Shown: positions 30,830-39,230, counted from the first letter of the stretch. The stretch is DNA of 46,509 bases from an uncultured Acidobacteriota bacterium (GCA_902826455.1 CADEEV010000035.1:1-46509), one strand, 5' to 3'. The notes: a model not told the origin generated them from the letters alone. A program made the numbers and translations.

Positions 30830-32217
30830 AACTGGAAATAGATGAAGGGGTTGAAGCTCTTGGGCGACTGCGCGACCAGCGCCAGGGCCGTGACCGTGAG
30901 GGCGGCGAGCGATCGCAGCGGCAGGAGTGCCGGTCGGACCTGTGGCTCGTCGGGCCAGAGGGCGAGCAGGCTGGCGGCGGCGAGCGCGGTCACGTGGTTG
31001 GCGGTGAGGTAGTAGGCCGGCGTGAAGAGCGGATCGGGAGCCGCCGTCAGCCCGGCCAGCGCGCCGAAGTACGACACGGCGGCGGCCAGCGACGGGGAGC
31101 GGAAGAAGACCCACCCGAGCATCACCAGCGTGAAGGTCAGCGCCTGCCCCGCGAGGCCGCGCGTCACGAAGCCCCTGCGGCCGGCCACGCGCTCGAGCGC
31201 CAGCAAGCTCCCGTGGTAGAGCCCCCAGGCCACGAACGTCCACGCCGCACCGTGCCAGAGGCCGCACGCGAGGAACACGAGGCCAAGATTCACGGCCGTG
31301 CGCGCGGCTCCACGACGGTTCCCGCCCAGCGGGACGTAGACGTAGTCGCGGAACCACGTCGAGAGCGTCACGTGCCAGCGCCGCCAGAATTCGGTCACGC
31401 TGTGCGACCGGTACGGCTGCCGGAAGTTCTCGGGCAGCGTCAGCCCGAACACGCGCCCGAGGCCGATGGCCATGTCGGAGTAGCCGGAGAAGTCGAAGAA
31501 GATCTGGAACGTGTAGCAGAGCAGTCCCAGCCACGCCGTCCCGGCACCCAGCGACCCGCCGCCGGTCGCGAAGACCTGGTCCGCGACGCGACCCAGGGTG
31601 TCTGCCAGCAGCACCTTCTTCCCGAGGCCGAAGCCGAAGCGCGCGAGGCCTTCCTCGACCTGCGCGAGCGAGTGGGTGCGCTCCGAGAGCTGTCGCGCGA
31701 TCTCGTGGTAGCGCACGATCGGGCCCGCGATGAGCTGCGGGAAGAACGACTTGTAGAGCGCGAAGTCGCGGAGCGACCGGCACGGCGGGCTCTCGCCGCG
31801 ATACACGTCGACGACGTAGGACGTGCCCTGCAGCGCGAAGAACGAGATCCCGGCGGGCAGGAACAGCTGCGGGACAGTGAAGAGCGGCGCACCGCTCCAA
31901 CCGAGGGCCTGGTTCGCGATCGCGGTCGCGAAGGCCGCGTACTTGAAGAGTGCCAGCGGCAGCAGGTTCGCGACGCTGGCGACGATCAGCAGCGCGCGCC
32001 GTCGTCCTGGCTCCGCATCGGGCATGCGCAGCGCGATCCAGTGATTCACGACGATCGTCGCCGCCAGGACGATCGAGTAGAACCCGGCGCCGAGCACGTG
32101 GAAGACCAGGCTCGAGAGCAGGAGGAACGCGTTCCTCGCGAAGCGCGGGCAGAGGAAGTAGCCCACGACGACCGCCGGCAGGAACGCGAACAGGAACGCC
32201 GGCGCCGAAAAGACCAC
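30826..32217 (-). CDS. AlgI-like MBOAT O-acyltransferase
   Basis: A 463-residue membrane-bound O-acyltransferase that is expected to pass acetyl groups from the cytoplasm to the periplasmic partner. Conserved blocks include FFPQLIAGPIVRYHEI, FFDFSGYSDMAIGLGR, and TEFWRRWHVTLSTWFRDYVY. The essential histidine of the family is H322 in CGLWHGAAW; P. aeruginosa AlgI has its key His at the same number. About ten to eleven helices are predicted. The gene starts 3 nt after the GH18 stop and its own stop overlaps the AlgX-like start (TTGA), so the three form one operon. The substrate polymer is unknown. Confidence 0.92.
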   Translation of the reverse strand: MVFSAPAFLFAFLPAVVVGYFLCPRFARNAFLLLSSLVFHVLGAGFYSIVLAATIVVNHWIALRMPDAEPGRRRALLIVASVANLLPLALFKYAAFATAIANQALGWSGAPLFTVPQLFLPAGISFFALQGTSYVVDVYRGESPPCRSLRDFALYKSFFPQLIAGPIVRYHEIARQLSERTHSLAQVEEGLARFGFGLGKKVLLADTLGRVADQVFATGGGSLGAGTAWLGLLCYTFQIFFDFSGYSDMAIGLGRVFGLTLPENFRQPYRSHSVTEFWRRWHVTLSTWFRDYVYVPLGGNRRGAARTAVNLGLVFLACGLWHGAAWTFVAWGLYHGSLLALERVAGRRGFVTRGLAGQALTFTLVMLGWVFFRSPSLAAAVSYFGALAGLTAAPDPLFTPAYYLTANHVTALAAASLLALWPDEPQVRPALLPLRSLAALTVTALALVAQSPKSFNPFIYFQF

Positions 32218-32220
32218 CCG

Positions 32221-33330
32221 CTAGGGACGCAGGCCGTCGTGCAGCGTGCCGAGCAGCGCTCCGCTGCGATCGGAGAAGTACTCCCAGAACATGGCCCCCG
32301 CCAGACCGCGCTCGCGGATGTAGCGGCACTTCTCGCGCAGCGATTCCGGGTCGTCGTACGCGATGAAGAGCCGCTTCTCCCCGTTCCAGAGGTACGGCGC
32401 GTGCGCCGCGGCGTCCCAGCGCCGCGCGAAGCCGTTGCGGTTCACGAGCTCGGCCGCGAGCCGGTCGTAGTTCGTCTCCAGGCGTTCCTTCGGCTCGCTG
32501 CCGGACTGGTAGAGGCCTTCGTTCGCAGGCGTCACGTTCGCCCAGGCCCGGCCGTAGAACGGCACGCCGACCACGAGCCTGGCCGCGGGCACGCCCGCGG
32601 CGAGGAACTCGTTCACCGAACGATCGACGGACTGGCGGTCCGGGTCTGCGGGGTTCGCGTACAGGTTCGAATGGTGGCCGGCGAGGGGCCCGCCGACCCG
32701 GAAGTCGTACGTCATCAGGTTCACGTAGTCGACGACGGCCTGCACCTTGCCCATCTCGGTGTGCTCGAGGAAGTCGGAGCCGGCGCCGGCCGCGAACGTG
32801 AGCCAGTAGCGGCGCTTCGACGGCGCGCCCAGGGCATCGAGCGCCGTGCGCAGCTCGGACATCAAGGCCGTGAAGTTCGCCTTGTCCTCGGGGCGGTGGA
32901 CGTTGCCGAACCCTGGCAGCCCGGGGTACTCCCAGTCCACGTCGAACCCGTCGAGGTCGCGCTCGCGGACGAAGTCGACGGCGCTCTGCACGAAGCGCTT
33001 CCGGCTCTCGGCCGTGAGGGCTGCGTCCGAGAATCCGCCCGACCAGGTCCAACCGCCGACCGATACCAGCAGTTTGAGGTGAGGGTTCGCCGCCCGGAGC
33101 GCGCGCAGCGCCGCGTAGTTCTCCGGATCCTTCGCGAAGCCTTCCACGACGCGCCCGTCCTTGATGTTCGCGAACGCGTAGTTGATGTGGGTGAGACGCC
33201 GGGCGTCGATGGCCTTCGTGTCGATGCCCGCGTCGCGGGCGAACACGTACGCGATGATCGCCTTGCCGCCTTCCGCGGCGAGCGCCGGAACGGCGGCGAG
33301 GCCGAGCAGGAGCGCCAGGAGTCCCTTCAT
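32221..33330 (-). CDS. Secreted GH18 glycoside hydrolase (chitinase family)
   Basis: A 369-residue exported enzyme; signal peptide from MKGLLALLLGLAAVPALAA. The ATG at 33330 is chosen because the signal sequence begins there and a TATCCT -10 lies 8 nt upstream. The family signature D127-G-F-D-V-D-W-E134 is complete, with E134 as the catalytic acid; SVGGW near residue 92 and the late MFWEY also match. GH18 enzymes cleave beta-1,4 GlcNAc linkages by substrate-assisted catalysis that needs the N-acetyl group. Being first in the operon with the acetyltransferase pair suggests it trims or releases an N-acetylated exopolysaccharide, as dedicated hydrolases do in other secretion systems, instead of feeding on environmental chitin. 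No carbohydrate-binding module is seen. Confidence 0.92.
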   Translation of the reverse strand: MKGLLALLLGLAAVPALAAEGGKAIIAYVFARDAGIDTKAIDARRLTHINYAFANIKDGRVVEGFAKDPENYAALRALRAANPHLKLLVSVGGWTWSGGFSDAALTAESRKRFVQSAVDFVRERDLDGFDVDWEYPGLPGFGNVHRPEDKANFTALMSELRTALDALGAPSKRRYWLTFAAGAGSDFLEHTEMGKVQAVVDYVNLMTYDFRVGGPLAGHHSNLYANPADPDRQSVDRSVNEFLAAGVPAARLVVGVPFYGRAWANVTPANEGLYQSGSEPKERLETNYDRLAAELVNRNGFARRWDAAAHAPYLWNGEKRLFIAYDDPESLREKCRYIRERGLAGAMFWEYFSDRSGALLGTLHDGLRP

Positions 33331-33338
33331 GGGGCTGG

Positions 33339-33363
33339 AGGATAGCGCCAATTGCGCTAGGCT
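33339..33363. promoter_or_regulatory. Palindrome between divergent -10 elements
   Basis: A perfect inverted repeat TAGCGC-CAATT-GCGCTA occupies 33343-33359 in the 58-bp gap between the GH18 and MBL genes. TATCCT (minus strand, 33344-33339) and TAGGCT (plus strand, 33358-33363) flank it on either side as outward-facing -10 candidates. The palindrome would therefore lie in the -10/-35 spacer of both promoters. No good -35 is present on either strand. It is a likely regulator site. Confidence 0.5.
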
Positions 33364-33388
33364 CGAGGCCCAGCCGAGGAGATTCCGG

Positions 33389-34144
33389 ATGCGCATGACC
33401 TACGTCGGTGGACCCACTGCTCTGGTCGAGATCGGCGGCCTGCGTCTGCTGACGGATCCGACGTTCGATCCGGCCGGCGGCGAGTACAAGGCAGCCGCGT
33501 ACTCGCTGCACAAGACACAGGGACCGGCCGTGCCGCTCGCGTCCATCGGCGCGCTCGACGCCGTCCTGCTGAGCCACGACCATCACTTCGACAACCTCGA
33601 CACGAGCGGCCGCGAGCTCCTCGGTCGCGTGCCGCGCGTACTCACGACCGAGGCCGGCGCCGGCCGCCTCGGGGCTCCCGCCCTCGGCATGAAGCCGTGG
33701 GACGCCGCCGAGATCCCCCGCCCGTGCGGTGCGCCGTTGCGCATCGCCGCGACGCCCGCGCGCCACGGCCCCGCCGGCGGCGACCGCGGGCCGTGCGTCG
33801 GCTTCGTGATGAGCCTGGAGGGCGAGGGCGCCGTCTATCTCTCGGGCGACACCGTCTGGTACGACGAGCTGCTCGAGGTCGGCCGGCGCTTCGACGTGCG
33901 CGTGGCCGTGCTGTTCATGGGCGCCGCGCGCGTGGCCGTGGCGGGGCCGTCGCCACTGACCTTCACGGCGGAGGAGGGCGTCGCGGCCGCGCGTGCCTTC
34001 CCGGACGCGACGATCGTTCCGGTCCACTTCGAGGGCTGGGGGCACTTCACGGAATCGCGGCCGCAGATCGCCGCCTCCTTCGAGGCCGCTGGACTCACGC
34101 CGCGCCTGCGCTGGCTTCCCCCTGGCGTTCCGACAGAGCTGTAG
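33389..34144 (+). CDS. MBL-fold metallohydrolase (UlaG/YycJ-like)
   Basis: A 251-residue cytosolic metallo-beta-lactamase-fold protein. It begins MRMTYVGGPTALVEIGGLRLLTDPTFD, typical of the UlaG-like group. The zinc/manganese ligands are LSHDHHFDN near residue 66, the ARHGP His near 128, SGDTVWYDE near 153 and a late VPVHFEGWGHF. Such proteins hydrolyse phosphodiesters or lactones; the substrate here is unknown. A GAGGAG site precedes the ATG. It is divergent from the GH18 gene across a palindrome, and a serine hydrolase gene follows 54 nt downstream. Confidence 0.88.
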   Translation: MRMTYVGGPTALVEIGGLRLLTDPTFDPAGGEYKAAAYSLHKTQGPAVPLASIGALDAVLLSHDHHFDNLDTSGRELLGRVPRVLTTEAGAGRLGAPALGMKPWDAAEIPRPCGAPLRIAATPARHGPAGGDRGPCVGFVMSLEGEGAVYLSGDTVWYDELLEVGRRFDVRVAVLFMGAARVAVAGPSPLTFTAEEGVAAARAFPDATIVPVHFEGWGHFTESRPQIAASFEAAGLTPRLRWLPPGVPTEL

Positions 34145-34198
34145 ATCTCCCGGCCGCGGGCACGCGCCCTGCGTCTAAAGCGCGCAGGAGGACTCCTC

Positions 34199-35602
34199 AT
34201 GCTGCTGACGTTCCTGCTGGCCGCGCTGGCCGCCGGGCCGATCCCCGACACGCCGAAGGGCCGACAGGCCGCGGGCTTCGTCTCCGCCATCTCGACGGGC
34301 GAGCGGGGTGTCATCGAATCCTTCATCGCGGCCCACTTCGACGCGGACGACCTGAAGCGCCAGCCGGCGGCGCCGCGGGCCGAGCGCTGGACGCGGCTCG
34401 CGAGCGAGGTCGGGCCCCTGGAGGTGCGGCGCTACCGGGAGAGTCCCGAGGGAGCCGAGCTGCTGGTCGCGGCGCGCGCTGGTCAACTCCATGAACTGCG
34501 GATCGAGATGGCCGAGCAGCCGCCGTTCGGCATCCGCGGCGCCGATCTCGAGCCGGCCGACGCCGACGCCGGCGCCGATGTGGAGCCCGCGGCTGACGAC
34601 GACGCCTTCGTGGCGCGCGCGAGAGAGCTGGTGACTGGGCTCGCCGCCCGGAAGCTCTTCGCGGGCGCCGTGCTCGTGGCGCGGGACGGCCGCGTCGTGA
34701 TGCACGAGGCCTTCGGCCTCGCGGACCGCGAGTCCGGCACGCCGAACGGGCCCGAGACGAAGTTCAACATCGGCTCGATCAACAAGGTGTTCACGCAGGT
34801 CGCGATCGGCCAGCTGCTCGAGGCCGGCCGGATCCGTCTCGACGACACGATCCGCACGCACGTCCCCGACTATCCCGCCGACCCCGGCGACCGCATCACG
34901 ATCCGCCAGCTCGTCACCATGCGCTCGGGCCTCGGCGACTTCTTCGGCACGGAGTTCGACGCGTTCCCGAAGGCGCGGCTGCGCAGCGTGCGCGACTACC
35001 TGCCGCTGTTCGTCTCGCAGCCGCTGCGCTTCGAGCCCGGCGCGAGCCAGCAGTACTCCAACGCCGGCTACGTCGTGCTGGGCCTGATCGTCGAAGCCGC
35101 GAGCGGCCAGACCTACTACGATTACGTGCGCACCCACGTCTTCGAGCCCGCGGGCATGCGCGACACCGGCTCGTTCGCGATCGACGAGGCCGTGGCCGAC
35201 CGCGCGACGGGCTACACGGGCGAGCGCTCCAACCGTGAGCTGCTGCCGGCCCGTGGCAGCTCGGCCGGCGGCGGCTACTCGACCGCGGGCGACCTGCTGC
35301 GCTTCGTCCAGGCGCTGGCCGCGGACCGGCTGCTCTCGCCCGCGTACACCGACTGGATGCTCGACCGCGGCGAGCACGACCCGCGGCCGGCGGCGGCGGC
35401 GCCGCGCGGCCGGAGACGGGCCATGGCCACGGGGTGGGCGGGCGGCACCGTCGGCGTCAACGCGCTGCTGGAGGTCGACCTCGGCCGCGGCATCACCGTG
35501 GTCGTGCTCGCGAACCAGGATCCTCCCGCGGCCGAACGGCTCGGACGGCGGGTGCGCGACCTGCTGCCGCGCACGCCCGGCCCTCACCAGGCGATGCCGT
35601 AG
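34199..35602 (+). CDS. Serine hydrolase (S12 family) with N-terminal extension and altered third motif
   Basis: A 467-residue protein with a short signal sequence. Residues 20-110 form an extra alpha/beta domain of the kind often seen before S12 domains in such proteins (VSAISTGERGVIESFIAAHF), and an acidic linker follows (120-135). The catalytic part starts near 140 with S193-x-x-K196 (SINK) and Y286-x-N288 (YSN). The usual His-Gly of the third motif is replaced by Trp-Ala-Gly-Gly near residue 418, so activity may differ from its three paralogues. An AGGAGG site lies before the ATG within a short palindrome. The end overlaps the convergent GGT-like gene by 19 nt. Confidence 0.85.
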   Translation: MLLTFLLAALAAGPIPDTPKGRQAAGFVSAISTGERGVIESFIAAHFDADDLKRQPAAPRAERWTRLASEVGPLEVRRYRESPEGAELLVAARAGQLHELRIEMAEQPPFGIRGADLEPADADAGADVEPAADDDAFVARARELVTGLAARKLFAGAVLVARDGRVVMHEAFGLADRESGTPNGPETKFNIGSINKVFTQVAIGQLLEAGRIRLDDTIRTHVPDYPADPGDRITIRQLVTMRSGLGDFFGTEFDAFPKARLRSVRDYLPLFVSQPLRFEPGASQQYSNAGYVVLGLIVEAASGQTYYDYVRTHVFEPAGMRDTGSFAIDEAVADRATGYTGERSNRELLPARGSSAGGGYSTAGDLLRFVQALAADRLLSPAYTDWMLDRGEHDPRPAAAAPRGRRRAMATGWAGGTVGVNALLEVDLGRGITVVVLANQDPPAAERLGRRVRDLLPRTPGPHQAMP

Positions 35603-37413
35603 TCCTCGCCGTCGTTGCTCGAGCCGCCCCAGAGCGTGCCGTGCTCGGTGTCGAAGAAGATCGCGTTGATGGGTCCCGAGGTGAGGCGGTCGTAGTCGAG
35701 GGTGTAGCCCATCGCCGTCAGCTCGTTCCGCGTCCACGGCGGCATCGACTCGTTGAGCGTCAGGCGGCCGGGCTTGGACTCGTGGTTCCCGAACGAGTCG
35801 CGCATCTGGTAGCTCGTGACGTTCGGGGCCTCGGTCGCCTCCTGCACGGTCATCCCGAACTCCACGATGTTCAGGAAGAACTGCAGCAGGTTCTGGTCCT
35901 GGGTGTCGCCGCCTTGCACGGCGAAGGCCAGGAACGGCTTGCCGTCCTTCAGCGCGAGGCTCGGCGTGAGCGTCACGCGCGGGCGCTTGCCGGGTGTCAG
36001 GACGTTGAACGGGTTCTCGGCCGGGTCGAGCACGACGCTCTGCAGGCGCTGCGACAGGCCGATCCCCGTGCGGCCCGCGAGCACCGCCGGCTGCCAGCCG
36101 CCCGAGGGCGTCACCGAGACCACCCAGCCCTCCGCGTCGGCCGCTTCGATCGACGTCGTGCCGGCACGGAACGACTCGGCGTCGGGCCGCGTCGCGTCGG
36201 CGGCGCTTTTCGGTCCGCCGTCGGTGCGCCAGCGCGAGAGCACGTCGGCGAAGGGATTGGTCGCTCCCTGGAACGGGTAGGGATCCCCGGGCCGCACGTC
36301 GGGATCGTTGCGGTCCCATCGAATCTGCGCGTAGCGCTGCTTCGCGTACGCCTTCGACAGCAGGCCTTCGATCGGCTCCGCGGGCGGGAAGGCCGGATCG
36401 CCGTAGTAGAAGTCGCGATCGGCGAAGGCCAGGTTCATGGCCTGGTACAGCGTGTGGACGTAGCGCGCGGAGTTGTAGCCCATGGCCTTGAGGTCGGCGT
36501 TCTCGAGGATGTTGAGGGCCTGCAGCAGGGCCGGCCCTTGCGTCCACGTGTCGAGCTTGTAGACCTCGATGCCCTTGTACGTCGTCTTCCGCGGCTCCTC
36601 GAGACGCCACTTCCAGCTCGCGAGGTCCTCGAGGGTGATGAGGCCACCCTGCTCCTGCGTGCCGCGCACCAGCTCCTGCGCGATGTCACCCTTGTAGAAT
36701 CGGTCGTACGCGGCGAACAACGCTTCGCGCCGGCTCTTCTTCGCCTTCAAGGCCTGCTGCTCGGCCTCCACCAGCTTGCGCAGCGTCGCCGCGAGCTCGG
36801 GCTGCCGGAAGATCTCCCCCGCCTTCGGCGCCTCGAAGGCCTCGCCGGCGTGGGGCAGGAAGACGGCCTTCGAGTACGGCCACTGCTTGATCCACGACTT
36901 CTGCCGCTCGATCGTCCGCGAGAGCTGGCCTTCGATCGCGTAGCCGTCGGCCATCTCGATCGCCGGAGCCAGCACGTCCTTCAGGCTCAGGGTGCCCCAC
37001 TCGGCCAGCATCACGATCAGCCCTGCGGGCGTGCCGGGCGTGACCGCCGCCAGCGGGCCGTACTCGGGCGGGTAGTTCATGCCCTTCGCCCTGAAGAACT
37101 CCGGAGTCGCGCCGGTGGGCGCCATGCCCAGGGCGTTCAGCGCGATCACCTGCTTCGTGCGCGGGTTGTAGACGAGAGCCTGGGTCTCGCCGCCCCAGCT
37201 CAGGGTGTCCCACATCGTGCACGTCGCCGCCAGCATCGCGGCCGCGGCATCGACGGCGTTGCCGCCCTTCTGGAACATCATCGAGCCCGCCGTGGCGGCC
37301 AGGGGCTTGCCGGTGATCGCGACCCAGTGCCGGCCGTGGAGCGGCGGCTTCACGGTGGCGGCGTCGGCGCGGCTCGCCAGGAGCAGCGCAAGGACGACCC
37401 ATCGTCGCTTCAT
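35584..37413 (-). CDS. ggt: Gamma-glutamyltransferase-like Ntn-hydrolase
   Basis: A 609-residue exported protein; signal peptide ends near residue 18. GGT enzymes self-cleave before a Thr and hydrolyse or transfer gamma-glutamyl groups of glutathione and related peptides in the periplasm. The N-terminal block (AATAGSMMFQKGGNAVDAAAAM) and the nucleophile region FRAGTTSIEAAD match the family, placing the cleavage at T419. The next residues are Thr-Ser where classic GGTs have Thr-His, so substrate preference may differ. PSGGWQPAVLAGRTGIGLSQR supplies the glycine loop. The ATG overlaps the amidohydrolase stop by 4 nt (ATGA), so the two are made together. Confidence 0.87.
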   Translation of the reverse strand: MKRRWVVLALLLASRADAATVKPPLHGRHWVAITGKPLAATAGSMMFQKGGNAVDAAAAMLAATCTMWDTLSWGGETQALVYNPRTKQVIALNALGMAPTGATPEFFRAKGMNYPPEYGPLAAVTPGTPAGLIVMLAEWGTLSLKDVLAPAIEMADGYAIEGQLSRTIERQKSWIKQWPYSKAVFLPHAGEAFEAPKAGEIFRQPELAATLRKLVEAEQQALKAKKSRREALFAAYDRFYKGDIAQELVRGTQEQGGLITLEDLASWKWRLEEPRKTTYKGIEVYKLDTWTQGPALLQALNILENADLKAMGYNSARYVHTLYQAMNLAFADRDFYYGDPAFPPAEPIEGLLSKAYAKQRYAQIRWDRNDPDVRPGDPYPFQGATNPFADVLSRWRTDGGPKSAADATRPDAESFRAGTTSIEAADAEGWVVSVTPSGGWQPAVLAGRTGIGLSQRLQSVVLDPAENPFNVLTPGKRPRVTLTPSLALKDGKPFLAFAVQGGDTQDQNLLQFFLNIVEFGMTVQEATEAPNVTSYQMRDSFGNHESKPGRLTLNESMPPWTRNELTAMGYTLDYDRLTSGPINAIFFDTEHGTLWGGSSNDGEDYGIAW

Positions 37414-39197
37414 CGTTTCGCCTCCTGGGCCGCCACCACGGCCTTGAGCTCGTCGATCGTGCGCAGGACGCCGCCGCGCATCACCCGGTCGACGCGGCGC
37501 AGGTTGGCGACGTCCGCGGCGGGATCGGCCGTGAGCACGAGCAGGTCCGCGACCTTGCCCTTCTCGACCGTGCCGACCTCCTTGTCGCGGCCCATCGCGA
37601 GGCTACCGCCGCGCGTCGACGCCACGAGCACCTGCGCCGGCGTCAGGCCGGCCGCGACCATCGCTTCCATCTCCGCGTAGACCGAGGGGCCGTGAAGCGT
37701 CAGCGGATTGCCGGCGTCGGTCCCCATGGCCACGGGGATGCCGGCCTCGACGATGCGCTTCAGGTTGGCCGCCATGATCGGGTCGGCGGCGTCGATACGG
37801 GCTCGCCGCCTCGCCGCGGTCTCGAGGTCCCCATGCCAGGGGTTGTCCGCCGAGCTCGCGACGTGGGCCCGGGTCGTCGCGTCGACGCAGGCGTTCGGGT
37901 CGTCGATGACCGGCGCCGTGTGCTCTCCGGCGGCCACGGACATCCGGCGATAGCCGTCGAGAACGGTCAGCGTCGGGTTGTACACGGTACCCGCCTGCCG
38001 GGCGAGCTCCAGGAACTCCGGATCGACCGGCGCGTCGTCCACGCTGTGCACCAGCAGGTGCGCACCGGCGCGCAGGGCGACCTTCGCTTCCGCGAGGCCG
38101 GTCGCGTGGACGATCAAGGGGAGCCCGAGCTTCTTCGCTTCGTCGCCGGCGGCCAGCACCGCCGGCGCGTTCGCCTCGACGGTGAGCTCCGGCGTCACGA
38201 TGTACCAGACCTTCACGGCATCCGCGCCGATGGATTTCAGGTAGCGCACACCTGCGCGGGCGCTGTCCGGATCCTTCAGCAGCGCGAACTGCCGCGCGGC
38301 GGGGAGGGTCGTGCGCGCGGGCTCGAACGTGGAGAGGAGCGGGCCTGCCGCCGACACGCGGGGCGCCGTGAGGTCGAGGGCGTGGGCTCGCGCCATGGCG
38401 ACGGTCCACGGGTAGCCGCCCACGTCGAAGACGCTCGTGACGCCAGCGCAGAGGTAGGAGCGGAAGAAGCGCTCGGGGTGCGCTTCGAGATCCGCCTGCA
38501 CGGTCTCGTAGGGATGGATCGACCGGACGTCGAATGCGTCGGGCCGGCCGTCGGCCCACCCCGTCTGGCTGAAATGGACGTGGGCATCGATCAGGCCCGG
38601 CATCAGCCAGCGCCCCTCGAGATCCACGACGGCGACGCCGGGCGGGATCGCGCATGCCGCGCGAGTGCCGGCGCAGGTGATCTTCCCTTCGGCCACGAGC
38701 ACCACGGCGTCTGGCAGCGGCGGCGCGCCGGTCCCGTCGATCAAGGTCGCGCCGACCAGGGCCCGGGCCGGTGGGGGCGTCCCCGCGGGAGCGTCGAAGG
38801 CCGTGCTCACCGCGATCCGCCAGCCGGCCGGCGTCTTCAGGAACGTGCGCTCCGAGAGGCCCGAGTGCTCCTCGGCCCCATAGCGCACCCGGTATCGATA
38901 GGTCCCGTAGACGACGCCGTCGCGTACCGGCACGAGGCGCAGGTCGAGGGCCTCGAACGTGTCCGGCCAGGCCTCGCCCGCGTCCTTCTCGAGTCCCGCG
39001 TACCCGAGGTCGAAGCCGGCAGGGCCGGTGCGCGCGAGCGTCGGGGCGTTCAGGTAGCAGGACAGATAGGCCGCACGGTCGCGGTGGGCGATGGCGTCGA
39101 GGTTGAGTTGGAACAGGGCCCGCGCCGCAGCCACGTCGGGCGGCTCGGCGGCCGGAGCGGCCGCCTGGAGGACGAGGAACAACCCGAGAGCGAGCAT
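37410..39197 (-). CDS. SnoaL-like domain fused to secreted amidohydrolase
   Basis: A 595-residue exported protein. After a signal peptide (residues 1-18), an NTF2/SnoaL-type domain (about 20-135; RALFQLNLDAIAHRDRAAYLSCY) precedes a metal-dependent amidohydrolase of the imidazolonepropionase/prolidase-like group. Metal ligands are visible in MPGLIDAHVHF, AVKVWYI, LIVHATG, LLVHSVDD and AMGTDAGNP, and the end LADLLVLTADP is typical. ATG 39197 is used; GTG 39200 immediately before it is an equal possibility. A GGAGG site and a TAGAAT -10 (39230-39225) precede it. Coupling to the GGT-like gene suggests the two act in turn on peptide-like amides, which remains inference. Confidence 0.87.
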   Translation of the reverse strand: MLALGLFLVLQAAAPAAEPPDVAAARALFQLNLDAIAHRDRAAYLSCYLNAPTLARTGPAGFDLGYAGLEKDAGEAWPDTFEALDLRLVPVRDGVVYGTYRYRVRYGAEEHSGLSERTFLKTPAGWRIAVSTAFDAPAGTPPPARALVGATLIDGTGAPPLPDAVVLVAEGKITCAGTRAACAIPPGVAVVDLEGRWLMPGLIDAHVHFSQTGWADGRPDAFDVRSIHPYETVQADLEAHPERFFRSYLCAGVTSVFDVGGYPWTVAMARAHALDLTAPRVSAAGPLLSTFEPARTTLPAARQFALLKDPDSARAGVRYLKSIGADAVKVWYIVTPELTVEANAPAVLAAGDEAKKLGLPLIVHATGLAEAKVALRAGAHLLVHSVDDAPVDPEFLELARQAGTVYNPTLTVLDGYRRMSVAAGEHTAPVIDDPNACVDATTRAHVASSADNPWHGDLETAARRRARIDAADPIMAANLKRIVEAGIPVAMGTDAGNPLTLHGPSVYAEMEAMVAAGLTPAQVLVASTRGGSLAMGRDKEVGTVEKGKVADLLVLTADPAADVANLRRVDRVMRGGVLRTIDELKAVVAAQEAKR

Positions 39198-39224
39198 CAC
39201 GTGAGCCTCCGTCCGATGACGGGG

Positions 39225-39230
39225 ATTCTA
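39225..39230 (-). promoter_or_regulatory. -10 element of the amidohydrolase-GGT operon
   Basis: TAGAAT on the minus strand, 27 nt before the ATG at 39197 with a GGAGG site between, in the 86-bp divergent gap. It is the third exact TAGAAT in front of a gene in this window. A plus-strand TTGACA at 39247-39252 faces the other way, but its distance to the TATAT sequence at 39276 is longer than standard. Confidence 0.5.

Noticed and set aside
29669-34045. A single 1458-codon protein spanning AlgX-like, AlgI-like and GH18 regions
   Set aside because: Only its last 386 codons are real; the remainder is out of frame with the AlgI-like and GH18 genes, which have intact motifs.
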